DNA from: Dulcicalothrix desertica PCC 7102
Lineage (GTDB): Bacteria > Cyanobacteriota > Cyanobacteriia > Cyanobacteriales > Nostocaceae
DNA: 64,000 nt
Direction: 5' to 3'
Assembly: GCF_003991905.1 (NCBI RefSeq)
Contig: NZ_RSCL01000012.1
Span: 243,848-307,847 of the forward strand
In this document: one piece after another, positions 29,728-40,520 of the stretch
Layout: each line of letters begins with the position of its first letter
Numbering within the stretch: the stretch's first letter is position 1
Made by a program: the position numbers and the translations under genes
The notes under the pieces: model-generated
The model's database searches: none
Told to the model about the DNA's origin: nothing
What the model saw: only the letters and a program-made list of their open reading frames with translations

Positions 29728-29991
29728 ATGGCAATCGTCTTAGCGCATCCTCAATTTCAAGTATTAACTCACGTACAAACTGGAGCAGTTAAAGGAAGAA
29801 TTTACTTTCCTGCTTTGTTTTTAGCTGAGTTTAGTGGCGCCGTTATTAAATGGTTACAGCGGCAAGAAATATCATTTGAAGAAAAAGACCTTAAGATTTA
29901 CTCCGATGGGTCTTTTCGCATATATTTCAAAACACGATTATCTCCAGAAATAGAATATCTCGCTCTAATTAAGATAATTGAAAATATCTAA
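29728..29991 (+). CDS. Small hypothetical protein
   Basis: 87 residues, ATG 29728. Mixed alpha/beta with no recognised domain (IYSDGSFRIYFKTRL). Co-directional with the previous gene; a short non-coding stretch with one GGCGCC separates them. Confidence 0.5.
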   Translation: MAIVLAHPQFQVLTHVQTGAVKGRIYFPALFLAEFSGAVIKWLQRQEISFEEKDLKIYSDGSFRIYFKTRLSPEIEYLALIKIIENI

Positions 29992-30069
29992 GTTGTACGT
30001 GAACAAACAACTTAATCATTAGAACGCGAAGTATATAGATGGCAATAATCAAAAGCTTTAATTTCGTCG

Positions 30070-30324
30070 TCAATCAGAGAAATTATCGACTCTAATATCT
30101 CTCCAAATATCAGAAATTTGCCATCCTGACTTGCCGACAGATTGAACTATTGGGTTGTCGCGCACTGGGATATAGTTAGATTCCTGATTCTGTATAACTA
30201 TAGGTTTTTGCTCCAGACTAACCACTGGAATATCCTTTGCATCAGGCTGAATATTTTCTTCTTCATCCTCTATTTTCTTAATTTTAAGGAGAAGTAGTTG
30301 TTCAGATTTTTTGATAAGTGTCAT
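30070..30324 (-). CDS. Small hypothetical protein
   Basis: 84 residues, Lys/Glu-rich N-terminus (KIKKIEDEEENIQ) and a C-terminus ending WQISDIWRDIRVDNFSD. No domain recognised. ATG at 30324. The following 350 bp hold only the palindrome at 30491. Confidence 0.4.
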   Translation of the reverse strand: MTLIKKSEQLLLLKIKKIEDEEENIQPDAKDIPVVSLEQKPIVIQNQESNYIPVRDNPIVQSVGKSGWQISDIWRDIRVDNFSD

Positions 30325-30490
30325 ATGTTGATTCGGAACTATTGATTAGATGTAACCTGTATATCTATGAGAAAATAGCTCAATAATTATACATTCTAAC
30401 GGTTATCTATCTCACTTATTAAGAAATATAAATATTTTTCATACCAAACAATATTGCTATTTTAACCAGCAAGTGTTGAGTCGGATTCTC

Positions 30491-30513
30491 CGAACGGCAA
30501 AAATTGCCGTTCG
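30491..30513. repeat. Dispersed 23-bp palindrome (copy 2 of 3)
   Basis: Same arms as at 14147-14169 and the same AAA centre. In the gap between an orphan leftward gene and rightward remnants. Confidence 0.85.
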
Positions 30514-30677
30514 ATAGAATACTTAGGACTCCCATCTTAATTGACTATGGAACATGTTATTTTTTTGACAAGATATTACCACATTAAAAAGCTCATACTC
30601 ACTTTTTAGAAGATATTTGTAGCACAGATGAGCGTAAATAGCAGTTAAAGTCATTATTTATACATACTTCCAGAAAA

Positions 30678-30866
30678 TTGGTACCCTTGGTTTTTATCAT
30701 TGGCGCCACCTTTACAATAAAATTCTATCCAGATAAGGTGCTGTGGTATTATAAGTGCCACTCGAATTACAACCACTGCGTATTTGATAACAAAACCCAG
30801 GCAATTGAGAGAGCGAAAGTTTGGAAAAAATTCAAGTCACACGAATTGCGATCTCCCACCGATTGA
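30678..30866 (+). CDS. Possible small hypothetical protein, overlapping an ABC remnant
   Basis: Up to 62 residues (non-ATG start at 30678). The middle (KFYPDKVLWYYKCHSNYNHCVFDNKTQAIERAKVW) reads like a compact protein, but the 3' end overlaps the ABC fragment in another frame, so a junction lies near 30805-30830. Doubtful as a functional gene. Confidence 0.3.
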   Translation: MVPLVFIIGATFTIKFYPDKVLWYYKCHSNYNHCVFDNKTQAIERAKVWKKFKSHELRSPTD

Positions 30867-31063
30867 GTACAATTCGTAAGGCAGACCGAATATATGTACT
30901 GCAAGCAGAAAGGATAGTACAGAAGGGTAACTTTGAAGAACTGCTTACTAATCTCCATATTGAGGCGCCTGAGAAAATTCAGGGGGGTGATGCTCGACAG
31001 GAGTTGGTACGCGAGTTCATGTTAAATAATGTTTGCTCGACTATCCTCGTTGCCGCTGTTTGA
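30812..31063 (+). pseudogene. ABC transporter ATPase, C-terminal fragment
   Basis: Encodes ESLEKIQVTRIAISHRLSTI..ADRIYVLQAERIVQKGNFEELL, the H-loop and D-loop end of an exporter-type ABC ATPase. The Walker A, signature and membrane domains are absent upstream, so this is a remnant. It is followed immediately by the gene at 31103, which may once have been its neighbour. Confidence 0.7.
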
Positions 31064-31102
31064 AATAGGCTATTTGTATAGTGCGAGGGGGAGTTGAGCG
31101 AG

Positions 31103-32962
31103 ATGCCAAAAAAGAGTCAAAGTAATTCTCAGGGTAATATTAAACTAGGGGTTTCTCTGGGTTCCCGCATTTTTGAAGCACTTACCGAAACGGAAATTTC
31201 CCAGTTACTTGATGAATTGTTTGGAATTTTATCCGAAGAACAACAATTAACGGCTTTAGCCAAACTCCAACCAGACACCAAAGCGACTTTAACCGAAATC
31301 CTTGACCCGTCTCCAACAGTTGAACCAGAAAAAACAGCCAAAACCCAACCGACTTCCCTAGCAAAATATGCTCAAACTTGGTCGGAATTATGGCTTGAAT
31401 GGAATCAAGTCATTAGGTTCGCATCCGAGGAGGAGGGGAAGTACATAGTCCAAGAGCGACACTGGGAAGAACCTTATTTCGATAACTGTACTTTTGTTGA
31501 GGATTTAGAAGAGATCGCCACAAAAATGAAGCCATTGGTAAAAACAGCTTTTGAAAATGGCTTTGGCTATGATGACGGTTTTGCAATCAGTTTATTAGAA
31601 GCAGAAAGCGAAATTTCCGATGGTATTCCCGACTGGATGGAAATTCAGGATGGGATTCATTTAGAAGCTGCGATAACCCATTGTTTGTTGGAGTGGGAAT
31701 GGTTATTAGCACAAGAACAAGGACAAGACGGGTTTAAATTTGCTAACAATATCCGGGAGTGGGAAGAAAATTTGTCCACGTTAGTTTAGATGGTGATGCT
31801 GTTATCGATTTCTGCTGTGATTTACCAGATGTGCTTGCAACAGTTGATTTTCACGGGAATGACGAGCGAGCAAGAAAATTCCCTGTGGAAGTATCACCTA
31901 GAAAATACCCATTCCCATTGGCATATGTTTTACATTGAGGTAATGCGTCAATTTGCAACACCAGAGGTATATTTAAATAATCTACGGTCAACTATTATAC
32001 AACAGTGGTCAAATGGTTTACCTGTAATTGAGGATTTGTTGGCAAGACAGGAATATCGCGAGTGTGTTGTAGTCATCCAAGAAACTTTAGATTCTTTGTT
32101 ACAACACAAACGCGAGAACCAAGACTGGACAGCGGAAACTTCGTTACTTTTTCTGTTGATGGGTGGATATTATCACGGTAATGTCAATCAGGAAAACGCA
32201 AAAAAATTACTTCGCTACTACCAACAAGCTGTTCGAGAATTGGGAGAAAGCGAACGGGTAAATGCCCTGGAAATTCAGTGTATTACCTTTGAGTATTGTT
32301 ACGATTGGTCGAAAATGTTGGCTGCATTTGTAGAAACACCTGTTACTGAAAATACTCGACAAGCATTGTTGGAATCTTGGCGTAATTCGATAATTAAACG
32401 TGCTACACCACATAGCTACTCGAATTTTTATACAAGAGAGCAACCTGTAAGTATTTGGTGGCTACATTGGTTACTAGATAGTATTACATCCGAAAAAATT
32501 GGACATGCTTGGTTCGGTCAGCAAGCGCTCGCGTGGTTGGCAAATTTACCTGGAGATAGTGAAAAATTGGGTAGGGAATATGGTGTTTTGCGCTTGCTCA
32601 CCAAAGATTTGACCGATATTAAGTTCCTCTTAAAATATCCTTATCCTAAATTTTATGAGGTGGTAATTGCGCCCAGTCTAACATCTACACCCGATGATGT
32701 TTCCCGGAGACAATATCTCCAAGAATATGCACCATCAGACTTGTGGGAAAGGGTAATGGATTATTGGAAAGCAAATTTACACAAATTTGTCCCTAAACCG
32801 GAAATGTCCCAAAATTCAGATTACAGTACAAATGCAGCGTGGATGTCTGCATTGAAGGAATTATCACCTGAGAATTATCAGATGTTGTTGTCAGAATGGA
32901 AAGTAAATCATCAACGACGACGCAATCTATGGAAAGCGATGGGTAATTTAGGTTTGATGTAA
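31103..32962 (+). pseudogene. Large hypothetical protein, broken by two frameshifts
   Basis: First part 31103-31789 (228 residues, ATG 31103 with a strong purine-rich site GAGGGGGAG upstream), last part 31790-32962. Both parts use the same frame but are separated by a TAG; between ~31786 and ~31850 the protein-like sequence (LDGDAVIDFCCDLPDVLATVDF) runs in another frame. Two compensating indels therefore interrupt what was one ~620-residue gene. Residues around PYPKFYEVVI, LQEYAPSDLWERVM and KVNHQRRRNLW look conserved, but no known domain is recognised. The first part could still be expressed as a truncated product. Confidence 0.6.
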
Positions 32963-33021
32963 CAAAAGTAGGGCTATTACTATTGAAGGAGTGTGAAGTG
33001 CCTTATCAATTTTGTTAAAGT

Positions 33022-33130
33022 ATAATACCAATTTAATATAAAGCTGCAACTAATTAAATCCCCCCCAGCCCCCCTTAATAAGGGGGGAGCTAAGAACCAC
33101 AATGTGCATCTTTATATAAAAATGGTATAA
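33022..33130. repeat. MITE-like element with terminal inverted repeats
   Basis: About 109 bp. The left end (TATAATACC..TTTAATATAAAGCTGCA) and right end (TGCATCTTTATATAAAAATGGTATAA) are imperfect inverted repeats of ~26 bp. The centre carries a strong hairpin at 33069-33087 (CCCCCCTT/AAGGGGGG). No coding capacity. Typical of small non-autonomous elements in filamentous cyanobacteria. Confidence 0.7.
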
Positions 33131-33179
33131 CATCTAACATGAGCTAACAAAATTCTATATTTACATAAAAAACCTCAAA

Positions 33180-33671
33180 TTAGCGTCGTACAATCTCGAA
33201 CAAGAAACCCTCATCAGCAGATGGTGGTTGAAAGAAACTAGTTACATGATGGAAAACTTCTTCTGTATCAAATAGTGCCCTTTCTGGATTGTTTTCTCGT
33301 CGCTTGGAAATTTGTTCTATGCAGGTTTTGTCATCTACCTCAAGATATATTAAACAATGGGGAATGTTTTCAGTTAAAAATATATGCTTGAACCATGCTC
33401 TTTGATTTTTAGTGTTTGCTGGAAAATCCATCACTACAGAAACCCCAGAATTAAGTATGCTTGTGATATGGGTTTTCAATAATGGTTTTAACCGATTTGA
33501 ATATTTTAGGTAATCATCGAAATTGGTGATTTCGTTGGAATAAAGAGCTGATAACCAATCATCTTCAGACAATAGTATTGCATTTAATTCTTGAGATATT
33601 TGTCGGGATAGAGTTGATTTACCTGCACCCATTTTTCCACAAAAGAATATTAAAGTTCCTTTTGAATTCAT
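33180..33671 (-). CDS. P-loop kinase-like ATP-binding protein
   Basis: 163 residues. Walker A GKMGAGKST at residues ~12-20; SEDDWLSALY and VVMDFPANT give the P-loop kinase layout, with a LID-like Arg-rich stretch (ISKRRENNPERA). Resembles chloramphenicol-phosphotransferase/zeta-toxin-type small kinases that phosphorylate small molecules; the substrate is not predictable. ATG at 33671. Leftward, 98 bp downstream of the leucyl-tRNA synthetase gene's promoter-distal neighbour region, not obviously an operon partner. Confidence 0.7.
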   Translation of the reverse strand: MNSKGTLIFFCGKMGAGKSTLSRQISQELNAILLSEDDWLSALYSNEITNFDDYLKYSNRLKPLLKTHITSILNSGVSVVMDFPANTKNQRAWFKHIFLTENIPHCLIYLEVDDKTCIEQISKRRENNPERALFDTEEVFHHVTSFFQPPSADEGFLFEIVRR

Positions 33672-33770
33672 TTTTTACTTTATCCTATGTAATTAAAATA
33701 CCACCTACAAGATGCAGCTATTAGCAACCACATGGTACTTCCCAGAGTAAAAAACAAGATATAGTGCAGG

Positions 33771-36356
33771 TTACTGCACCACCAAGTTCACAATTTTACC
33801 AGGGACAACAATAACCTTTGTAATAGTTTTTCCATTTATTAGCTTCTTAATTTTTTCGTCATTCAGAGTTAATATTTCCAATTCTTCCTTCTTTGTTTCA
33901 GCATTCACCCTCAAAAGAGAACGTACTTTCCCATTAATTTGAATAGCAATATTTACCACTTCATCCACACACAAACTTTCGTTATACCCAGGCCAAGAAG
34001 CGTCAGCTATTAAACTCGACTCACCCAAACGCATCCATAGTTCTTCTGATATGTGGGGTGCAAAAGGAGCTAATAATTTCAAAAAATTCTTAATAGTATT
34101 TATAGGAAGTGTTTTTGCGTTTGTAGCCACATTCACAAACTCCATCATCTTGCTAATAGCTGTGTTCATTTTGTCGATGGATTCAATGTCTTCTGTGACA
34201 CCCTTAATAGTTTTATGCAGTTTCTTCTGTAAATCTGCTTCCGTATATCCGGGAGCATCAACCAATTTTCTGCTGTTTTTACCCGTTGCTTCATCAACTA
34301 TTAAGCGCCAAACTCTTTTAAGAAATCGCGAAATGCCATCTAGACCAGACTTTTGCCACGGACCGCTCGCACTTAAAGACCCCATAAATAATCCGTACAC
34401 CCGCATAACGTCTGCACCGTACTCATCCACAATCTCGTCAGGGTTTACTACATTTAAGCGAGATTTGGACATTTTTTCAATCTGAGTTTGAACTGGTCGC
34501 TCTCCGTTTTTGACAAACCACTCTTCACCTTGCTCCTCTACCTCCGTAGGGTAGTAATATTTACCACTATCGTCTCGATATGAGTAAGCTAAAACCATCC
34601 CTTGGTTGAACAATCTTTGGAAAGGTTCCTTTGTAGAAACAAGACCGCAGTCATAGAGGACTTTGTGCCAAAAGCGAGCGTAGAGGAGATGTAAAACCGC
34701 ATGTTCTGCACCGCCAATGTAAAGGTCAACTGGCATCCAGTAACTTTCTGCTTCTAACGACCAAGGTCTTTCATTGTTTTTCGGGTCTGTGTAGCGTAGA
34801 TAATACCAACAGGAACCAGCCCACTGTGGCATCGTATTTGTTTCTCTGATTCCACAGCGTCCCGAAGGCAAAGTAACCATAAGCCATTCATCTTCAGCTC
34901 TGGCTAAGGGAGGTTTGCCGTCGGAGGTAGGCTTGTACTCATCAATCTGAGGTAATTTTACAGGCAATTGGTCGCAAGGGACTGGCATGATAGTGCCGTC
35001 TTCCAGGTGTACGATGGGAAAAGGCTCCCCCCAGTAGCGCTGGCGGGAAAACAACCAATCCCGCAGGTTGTACTGTACTTTAAGGCGACCTTTACCTGTC
35101 TGTTCCAACCACTCTATCATCTTTTCCTTTGCAGCATTTATCTCCATACCGTTAATAAAGTCACTGTTTATACAAAAAATACCCCTAGTATATGCTGCCT
35201 CTTCGATAGGTTCTTTACTCCCGCTAACAACCTCAACAATAGGAAGATTATATTTTGTTGCAAATTCGCGATCGCGCTCATCATGACCGGGTACGCCCAT
35301 AATCGCCCCTGTTGCGTAGGACATTAACACGTAGTCAGCAACCCAGATAGGAATAACTTGATTGTTACAGGGGTTAACAGCATAAGCTCCCGTGAAAACA
35401 CCCGTCAAAACTATTGCAAGTTCTGTCTGAGCAAGCTCAGTTTTGTTTTTTGCTGACTCTACGTAAGCCTGAACCAAAGCTTTTCGCTCATAAACAACAA
35501 TCTTTTCAACCACTGGGTTTTCAGGAGCAAGAACGCAATATGTGACACCAAATAAAGTTTCAGGTCTAGTTGTAAATACTGTAAAAGAGATATCTGTGTT
35601 TTCAACAGCAAAATCTACCTCGGCTCCAGAGGATTTTCCAATCCAATTGCGTTGCATCTCTTTTAAACTTTCAGGCCAATCGAGCTCGTCTAAATCTCTT
35701 AAAAGTTTTTCTGCATATACCGATATCTTTAGCATCCACTGTCGCATCAACTGGCGCTCAACGGCATCGCCCGTTTCGATGTATTTGCCATCTTTGACTT
35801 CTTCGTTGGCGAGAACTGTCCCTAAAGCAGGACACCAATTTACTGGTACATCCGCCACGTAAGCCAGGTTTTTTTCATACAATTTGAGAAATATCCATTG
35901 CGTCCACTTGTAGTAATCGGGTGAAGTAGTATTAATCTCCCGTCCCCAATCGTATGCAAAACCTAATCTCTTAACCTGATGTTTAAAGTTATCTATATTT
36001 CGTTTGGTAATTACCGCAGGGTGAATATTTTCGCGAACTGCAGCACGTTCGGCTGGTAACCCGAACGCATCCCACCCCATACAATGTAGAACGTTGTAAC
36101 CCTGCATCCGACGCATACGGGCAATAACGTCTGTGGCTGTATAAGATTTGGGATGTCCAACATGCAAACCTGCTCCTGATGGATATGGGAACATGTCTAG
36201 TGCAAAATACTTAGGCTTACCTTTCAGATTTTCTGGATTCTCTGTCACCCAAAAAGTCTTGCGTTCTTCCCAAATAGCTTGCCATTTCTGCTCAATGCTT
36301 TTGAAGTTGTAACTATGTTCGGGTATTGTAGGCTGTATGATTTGATTTTTATCCAT
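33771..36356 (-). CDS. leuS: Leucyl-tRNA synthetase
   Basis: 861 residues, the standard length for the bacterial enzyme. It joins leucine to tRNA-Leu in the cytoplasm. HIGH-type motif GLHVGH (63-68), KMSKS (~628), the CP1 editing domain with TTRPET and [10 protein letters not shown], and the anticodon-binding and C-terminal domains are all present, so it should be active in charging and editing. LeuRS is normally a single chromosomal gene; a full copy among plasmid functions and remnants suggests a second, acquired copy. The start ATG at 36356 gives the usual distance to the HIGH motif. Confidence 0.95.
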   Translation of the reverse strand: MDKNQIIQPTIPEHSYNFKSIEQKWQAIWEERKTFWVTENPENLKGKPKYFALDMFPYPSGAGLHVGHPKSYTATDVIARMRRMQGYNVLHCMGWDAFGLPAERAAVRENIHPAVITKRNIDNFKHQVKRLGFAYDWGREINTTSPDYYKWTQWIFLKLYEKNLAYVADVPVNWCPALGTVLANEEVKDGKYIETGDAVERQLMRQWMLKISVYAEKLLRDLDELDWPESLKEMQRNWIGKSSGAEVDFAVENTDISFTVFTTRPETLFGVTYCVLAPENPVVEKIVVYERKALVQAYVESAKNKTELAQTELAIVLTGVFTGAYAVNPCNNQVIPIWVADYVLMSYATGAIMGVPGHDERDREFATKYNLPIVEVVSGSKEPIEEAAYTRGIFCINSDFINGMEINAAKEKMIEWLEQTGKGRLKVQYNLRDWLFSRQRYWGEPFPIVHLEDGTIMPVPCDQLPVKLPQIDEYKPTSDGKPPLARAEDEWLMVTLPSGRCGIRETNTMPQWAGSCWYYLRYTDPKNNERPWSLEAESYWMPVDLYIGGAEHAVLHLLYARFWHKVLYDCGLVSTKEPFQRLFNQGMVLAYSYRDDSGKYYYPTEVEEQGEEWFVKNGERPVQTQIEKMSKSRLNVVNPDEIVDEYGADVMRVYGLFMGSLSASGPWQKSGLDGISRFLKRVWRLIVDEATGKNSRKLVDAPGYTEADLQKKLHKTIKGVTEDIESIDKMNTAISKMMEFVNVATNAKTLPINTIKNFLKLLAPFAPHISEELWMRLGESSLIADASWPGYNESLCVDEVVNIAIQINGKVRSLLRVNAETKKEELEILTLNDEKIKKLINGKTITKVIVVPGKIVNLVVQ

Positions 36357-36624
36357 ATTATATATACGCTCCTAAAATTTGCTTAATAACTTTTACGTTT
36401 ATAATAAGCAATTCATGCGTAAACGAGTATTTAATATTTTTGCAATTTCGATTGCTTCTTTTTCTGCACCAGGGAGGGAAGATAAGCTGTGCCAATTTTC
36501 CAACATGAAGCTTCTAAGTAAGTCGGCGCCAATAAAACAAACTATGTAAAGATATATAAATACGGAAAAAGCATCTACATTGAGGTGACACAGCGGGAGG
36601 GCGCCCGTTTGAGAGTATTCTTAA
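36357..36624. other. Region upstream of leuS
   Basis: Contains two GGCGCC sites and no credible gene. The promoter of leuS should lie near 36360-36450 (minus strand), but I cannot assign boxes. No T-box-like structure recognised. Confidence 0.3.
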
Positions 36625-37000
36625 CACGCGCACGGAAGACGAAACCCTTTTAAAACTTAGGGCTACAAATGTACTATAAAAAGAAAAAGACCGAGCAGAG
36701 GTAATTAGGTTAAATGCACACGGGTGGTACGTAGAAAAAATAGCAGGACATTTTAAATGGACTGCGGTGGAGAGTCAGAGAAGTGTTACATAGGTGGAAA
36801 AAATCAGGCACAGAAGGGCTTTGGGATAACCCTTGTAAAGGCAGAAAGACAAAATGGACTGAAGAAGACATGTTATTTTTAGAACAATCTCTCAGGCTTT
36901 AACCACGTACATATAACAGTCATCAATCGCCACTGGGAATTAGAACAGAATTAAATCAACTTCTAGTTGCTAAAACCGTTGTAAAGCAGTCTACATAATA
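36625..37000 (+). pseudogene. IS630-family transposase, N-terminal remnant
   Basis: Conceptual translation across frameshifts gives DRAEVIRLNAHGWYVEKIAGHFKWT, then WRVREVLHRWKKSGTEGLW, then TEEDMLFLEQSL, a stop and PRTYNSHQSP. This is the helix-turn-helix N-terminus of IS630/Tc1-type transposases common in Nostocales. At least one frameshift (near 36765) and stops (e.g. ~36680 and ~36900) are present, and the DDE catalytic part is missing. Dead insertion sequence. Confidence 0.65.
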
Positions 37001-37143
37001 ATGACACGGTAATTAATAAAACTAGTGCGTAAAAGAGCGAAAACCTTCTAATTAGAAGGTAGAAATTTTCAACACTAGTTCGTGCGTTCTTAATTAACGT
37101 CTTATCAACGTTTGGAGAAATATTTCTGGAACTAGATTCTCAT

Positions 37144-37166
37144 CGAACGGCAACTCTTGCCGTTCG
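37144..37166. repeat. Dispersed 23-bp palindrome (copy 3 of 3)
   Basis: Arms identical to copies 1 and 2, centre CTC instead of AAA. Lies between the IS630 remnant and the 3' end of the replication gene. Confidence 0.85.
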
Positions 37167-37306
37167 GGGAAGAGTTACTTAGATGAACAAAGTAGTTTTT
37201 GTGTAATTATTTTGACTTATGTTTTAAAGGCGCCCAAATTCCCCTATATAATTTGGGAGACTATGGGTGGTTGTGTCCAAAATCTATTTAAATAGTCTCT
37301 TTATTA

Positions 37307-40225
37307 TTAGTGCTGGACACCAAGAGCATAACGTTTTTCCCAAGTAGCGAAAATTATGTCACGTTCATCTTTTGGCTCAACAAATCGATAAACTCTTTCC
37401 CTACGACCTCTACTCCCAAATCGCCCAACGTAAGATAATCCCAACCCCAACTTACTTAGTATTTTTTGAACAATCGTGATGGCGCCCAATCGGTTAGAAA
37501 TGGAAACCCCCAAATAGTTCCTAATAATATACCTATGTTGCACAGCCAGAGCCTTAAACTGCTGTAATTGTGGGTCAGAACCACGAAACATTATCCCTGG
37601 AGTCAGAAAATAACTAATGTTGAGATTTTCCAACAACGAAACCACAGGTAATAACTGCCCTCGGTTAAAATCCGGCTTCCAGACTGCATTCTCACCCAAG
37701 TCTATTTGTGCCTTAGCTGTTGTTACATCACGTTGGGCAAGATGCTCTCGTCCCAAGGTCAAAAAGTAATGCAGACGTAATTGAGGATACCAGCCATCTG
37801 AGTCTTTCCATACTAAGGAGGTTGTTACGTTAATACCATAAAGTTCTTTTAGTACTGCCTTGCGTTGTTGCTGGCGTTCGGTAGTAGTCTTCGCACGTTT
37901 ATCTTTTAGTTTCTTCAACTGGTCGTCGGAGATGTCTTCTGCCGCTTCAACCGCCCGACACTCGGATGTGTGTAATTCCAAAGAAGCTACTTTAACAGAT
38001 TCAAAAACTCGCTCACTCTCTTCAAGTTCAATATCTTCTACATCAATAATTGTGTAACCATCTTCTTCCAAACCCTTCAGCACAGATTCCCGGTAGCACC
38101 GCATTTGAGCGTTGATAACACAAGCCCGTTTTCCCCAGGTTTGTAATGATTCCGGTTGAAAATTTTCATCGATGCAACTGTAATCAGCATTATCAGCTTC
38201 GGATAACAATGCAATATTTGCTCTTGTCGCCACATGTTGACTCGCCAAAAGTACACCTAATGATGCGGCGCCGTTTCCAACAAATCCCATGCCACAAGTC
38301 CTCACCCAGACGTGGCGGTCAACAGTTTCTCTTAATCTTGCTAACATTTGGCGCGCGGAATTTGCAGACTGGACTCCTTGGAATATTCCCCACACAGCGT
38401 TGAAATGACCCTGAATATCGATAGACACACCAGTTTCTAAACTGGGTGAAGCAATCACTAAATCGTATTCGCACAGAATCGAGTTGAGATGGGCAATACA
38501 ACCATAAGCTGGATGCTCTGGGTCAGCAACCGACTCGCTATCAATTCGTAAAATTCTTAAATGTGGAAATTTGCGACGAAATCTTTGCTCTAATGCCTGA
38601 GTTCCCCATTTTGATTTGGCTTTCTGAGCAGAGCAACACAGTAAATGATGTCCCCCTTTGGAAATTGCCTTATCAAGTGCTGCAACTAAATTTTTCGGAT
38701 TAGTACCGTCATAGCTGTAACAATTTCCTGCTACGTGTCTATAATTGTTAAGAATTACAAATGGTTTAACTTGAATCTCTCCTGCTAGAGAAAGCACGTA
38801 GTCCGCATCACAATCGGATACATCCGCACTTGCTAAATAAATCTTTCCTTTGGGGCTACTTAAAACATTTTGAATTAGCAACTGAAGATTTTTAAGTACA
38901 GAAACCCGATGTTTTGCGACTTCTGTTGAAGAATTAAGAAGATGCCAAAATACTTGGTCGCACTCATCGATGATAACTGTATCGTTATACCAATCGCTCG
39001 GATTAAACCTAGCTTGGCTATTATGGTGCAGAGAATCAATACAAACCCCATATCCAAGTAAATCCCCCGTACCTGATGAGTGTACTTTAGTTACATAATT
39101 GACTCCAAAACGTTCGCATAATGCTTCCCCTAATTGAATACGATGGGTAATAATTAACACTCGACGATTTTGTTCATGAGCTTTTGCTACTTCTGAGGTT
39201 AACCATTCGGTTTTACCCGTTCCTTTTGCTGATTGAAGGATAATAAGCTTTTCAGCTTCTGGGATTGATATTTGTCCAAGATATTTTTGCTCAAACGCCA
39301 TTGCAGGTTTATAAGTCAGAAGTGTAAAAAGGTTAACTTGCCACATCTCTAAGGTGTCGGCTTTGTCGTAAAGCGTCTCAAATTCTTCTTCTCCCTGAGC
39401 AAAAATAAAATCGTCAACTCCCTTGGTGGGTCTTGGTAAATCAATTACTTTAACCTCACAACCTGAATACGCAAGCAATTTCCCCATTCGTTGGGTAGCA
39501 GTTCTTACCCGTTGAACAGTTTCTGGCTTTTCATCCTGGTCGAAGCAAATAGTAATCTGTCTATCTAAAGTTGCAAAATGTTTCAAATCTGGGATTAGGA
39601 AGGGATTTCCGATGACGTTACCTGCTTCATCTTTGGGAGTGCGATAGCCACCGTTAACTCCAGGGATTGCAATTGCAGCATAACCAGCAGTCAGTAAACA
39701 AGCTGCTTTTTTAGCCCCTTCAGCAATTACTACCGGAACATTGCGGCGCCAGACCCAGTACCAAAATCCATGCTCCTGTTGCCAATCATCTTCTGTAATG
39801 GGGATACCACAACGTTCTGAAACTTTCTCCCAAATCCTTTTCGGTACTTGCAGAAAAAATGCGCGCGTTACTTCTTTATAAGGATGCTCATATTTTATAA
39901 ATTTATGGATTTTTTCATAATCGCGTCTGGGTTTATCTGGCTTGAAGCATCCCCACATCATTGGATTGTAGTTGTTGAGAGGGTCAATCCCGTTACACCA
40001 CCAACCTCCATATTCAATGTGGCGATATTTCTTTAAATCCTTATCTCGCAGGCGCCCGTCGTTACGGCGTGAGATACTGGAACTATAAAGTAAATATTCA
40101 TAGGGTGTTGTTCCTGATAGCGATATAACGTTAAGGGCAATGATTTCTTTATCAACTGAGCTATTGAGCCATTCAGTAAAATGTTGGGGTTGAAAGTTTT
40201 TTTCGTCAATACAAATTGCGTTCAT
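37307..40225 (-). CDS. Plasmid replication protein, CyRepA1 family (DUF3854 plus helicase)
   Basis: 972 residues from the ATG at 40225 (an in-frame TTG at 40237 would add four). The N-terminal part has a DUF3854/toprim-like region (PVVIAEGAKKAACLLTAGY and ICFDQDEKP). The middle is an SF2-like helicase: AKGTGKTEWL (Walker A), VIIDECDQVF (DEAD-type box) and ASPSLETGVSID. The C-terminal region is basic. This layout is that of CyRepA1-type proteins, which initiate replication of many cyanobacterial plasmids (established family knowledge). Its presence is the main reason to call the window a plasmid. It is leftward, with a small XRE regulator upstream that may control it. Confidence 0.8.
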   Translation of the reverse strand: MNAICIDEKNFQPQHFTEWLNSSVDKEIIALNVISLSGTTPYEYLLYSSSISRRNDGRLRDKDLKKYRHIEYGGWWCNGIDPLNNYNPMMWGCFKPDKPRRDYEKIHKFIKYEHPYKEVTRAFFLQVPKRIWEKVSERCGIPITEDDWQQEHGFWYWVWRRNVPVVIAEGAKKAACLLTAGYAAIAIPGVNGGYRTPKDEAGNVIGNPFLIPDLKHFATLDRQITICFDQDEKPETVQRVRTATQRMGKLLAYSGCEVKVIDLPRPTKGVDDFIFAQGEEEFETLYDKADTLEMWQVNLFTLLTYKPAMAFEQKYLGQISIPEAEKLIILQSAKGTGKTEWLTSEVAKAHEQNRRVLIITHRIQLGEALCERFGVNYVTKVHSSGTGDLLGYGVCIDSLHHNSQARFNPSDWYNDTVIIDECDQVFWHLLNSSTEVAKHRVSVLKNLQLLIQNVLSSPKGKIYLASADVSDCDADYVLSLAGEIQVKPFVILNNYRHVAGNCYSYDGTNPKNLVAALDKAISKGGHHLLCCSAQKAKSKWGTQALEQRFRRKFPHLRILRIDSESVADPEHPAYGCIAHLNSILCEYDLVIASPSLETGVSIDIQGHFNAVWGIFQGVQSANSARQMLARLRETVDRHVWVRTCGMGFVGNGAASLGVLLASQHVATRANIALLSEADNADYSCIDENFQPESLQTWGKRACVINAQMRCYRESVLKGLEEDGYTIIDVEDIELEESERVFESVKVASLELHTSECRAVEAAEDISDDQLKKLKDKRAKTTTERQQQRKAVLKELYGINVTTSLVWKDSDGWYPQLRLHYFLTLGREHLAQRDVTTAKAQIDLGENAVWKPDFNRGQLLPVVSLLENLNISYFLTPGIMFRGSDPQLQQFKALAVQHRYIIRNYLGVSISNRLGAITIVQKILSKLGLGLSYVGRFGSRGRRERVYRFVEPKDERDIIFATWEKRYALGVQH

Positions 40226-40237
40226 AGGAAACTCCAA

Positions 40238-40520
40238 ATTTTTTATTTGGTATGGGTTTCGATGCGTAGATGCATAAGGATAGAGAGCGGCAAATGTAGA
40301 GATACCGCACTTCTAAAGTATTATTCTCGTAAGAGTGAAGATTAAATCATTAATACGCTTATCAGTATTTTCTCATATTTTGGCGCATAAAAACATAACA
40401 GCATGTAAACAAATGCTGCCTTTACAATTTGTCATACTGATACCAATTACGGAGTAATTAACACATTGATACTCTTATTTTGTACCTCAAGCAAACAGCT
40501 AAAGTTTGAGAATCATGTTT
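40238..40520. other. Region upstream of the replication gene
   Basis: About 280 bp with no gene. The replication promoter and perhaps the origin are expected here, but I see no clear iterons or boxes. Confidence 0.3.

Noticed and set aside
33069-33087. Simple terminator (C6/G6 hairpin)
   Set aside because: The flanking ~26-bp inverted repeats make it the centre of a MITE, and no T run follows.
34051-35862. Rightward open frames opposite leuS
   Set aside because: Antisense shadows of a well-conserved gene, with no protein-like features of their own.
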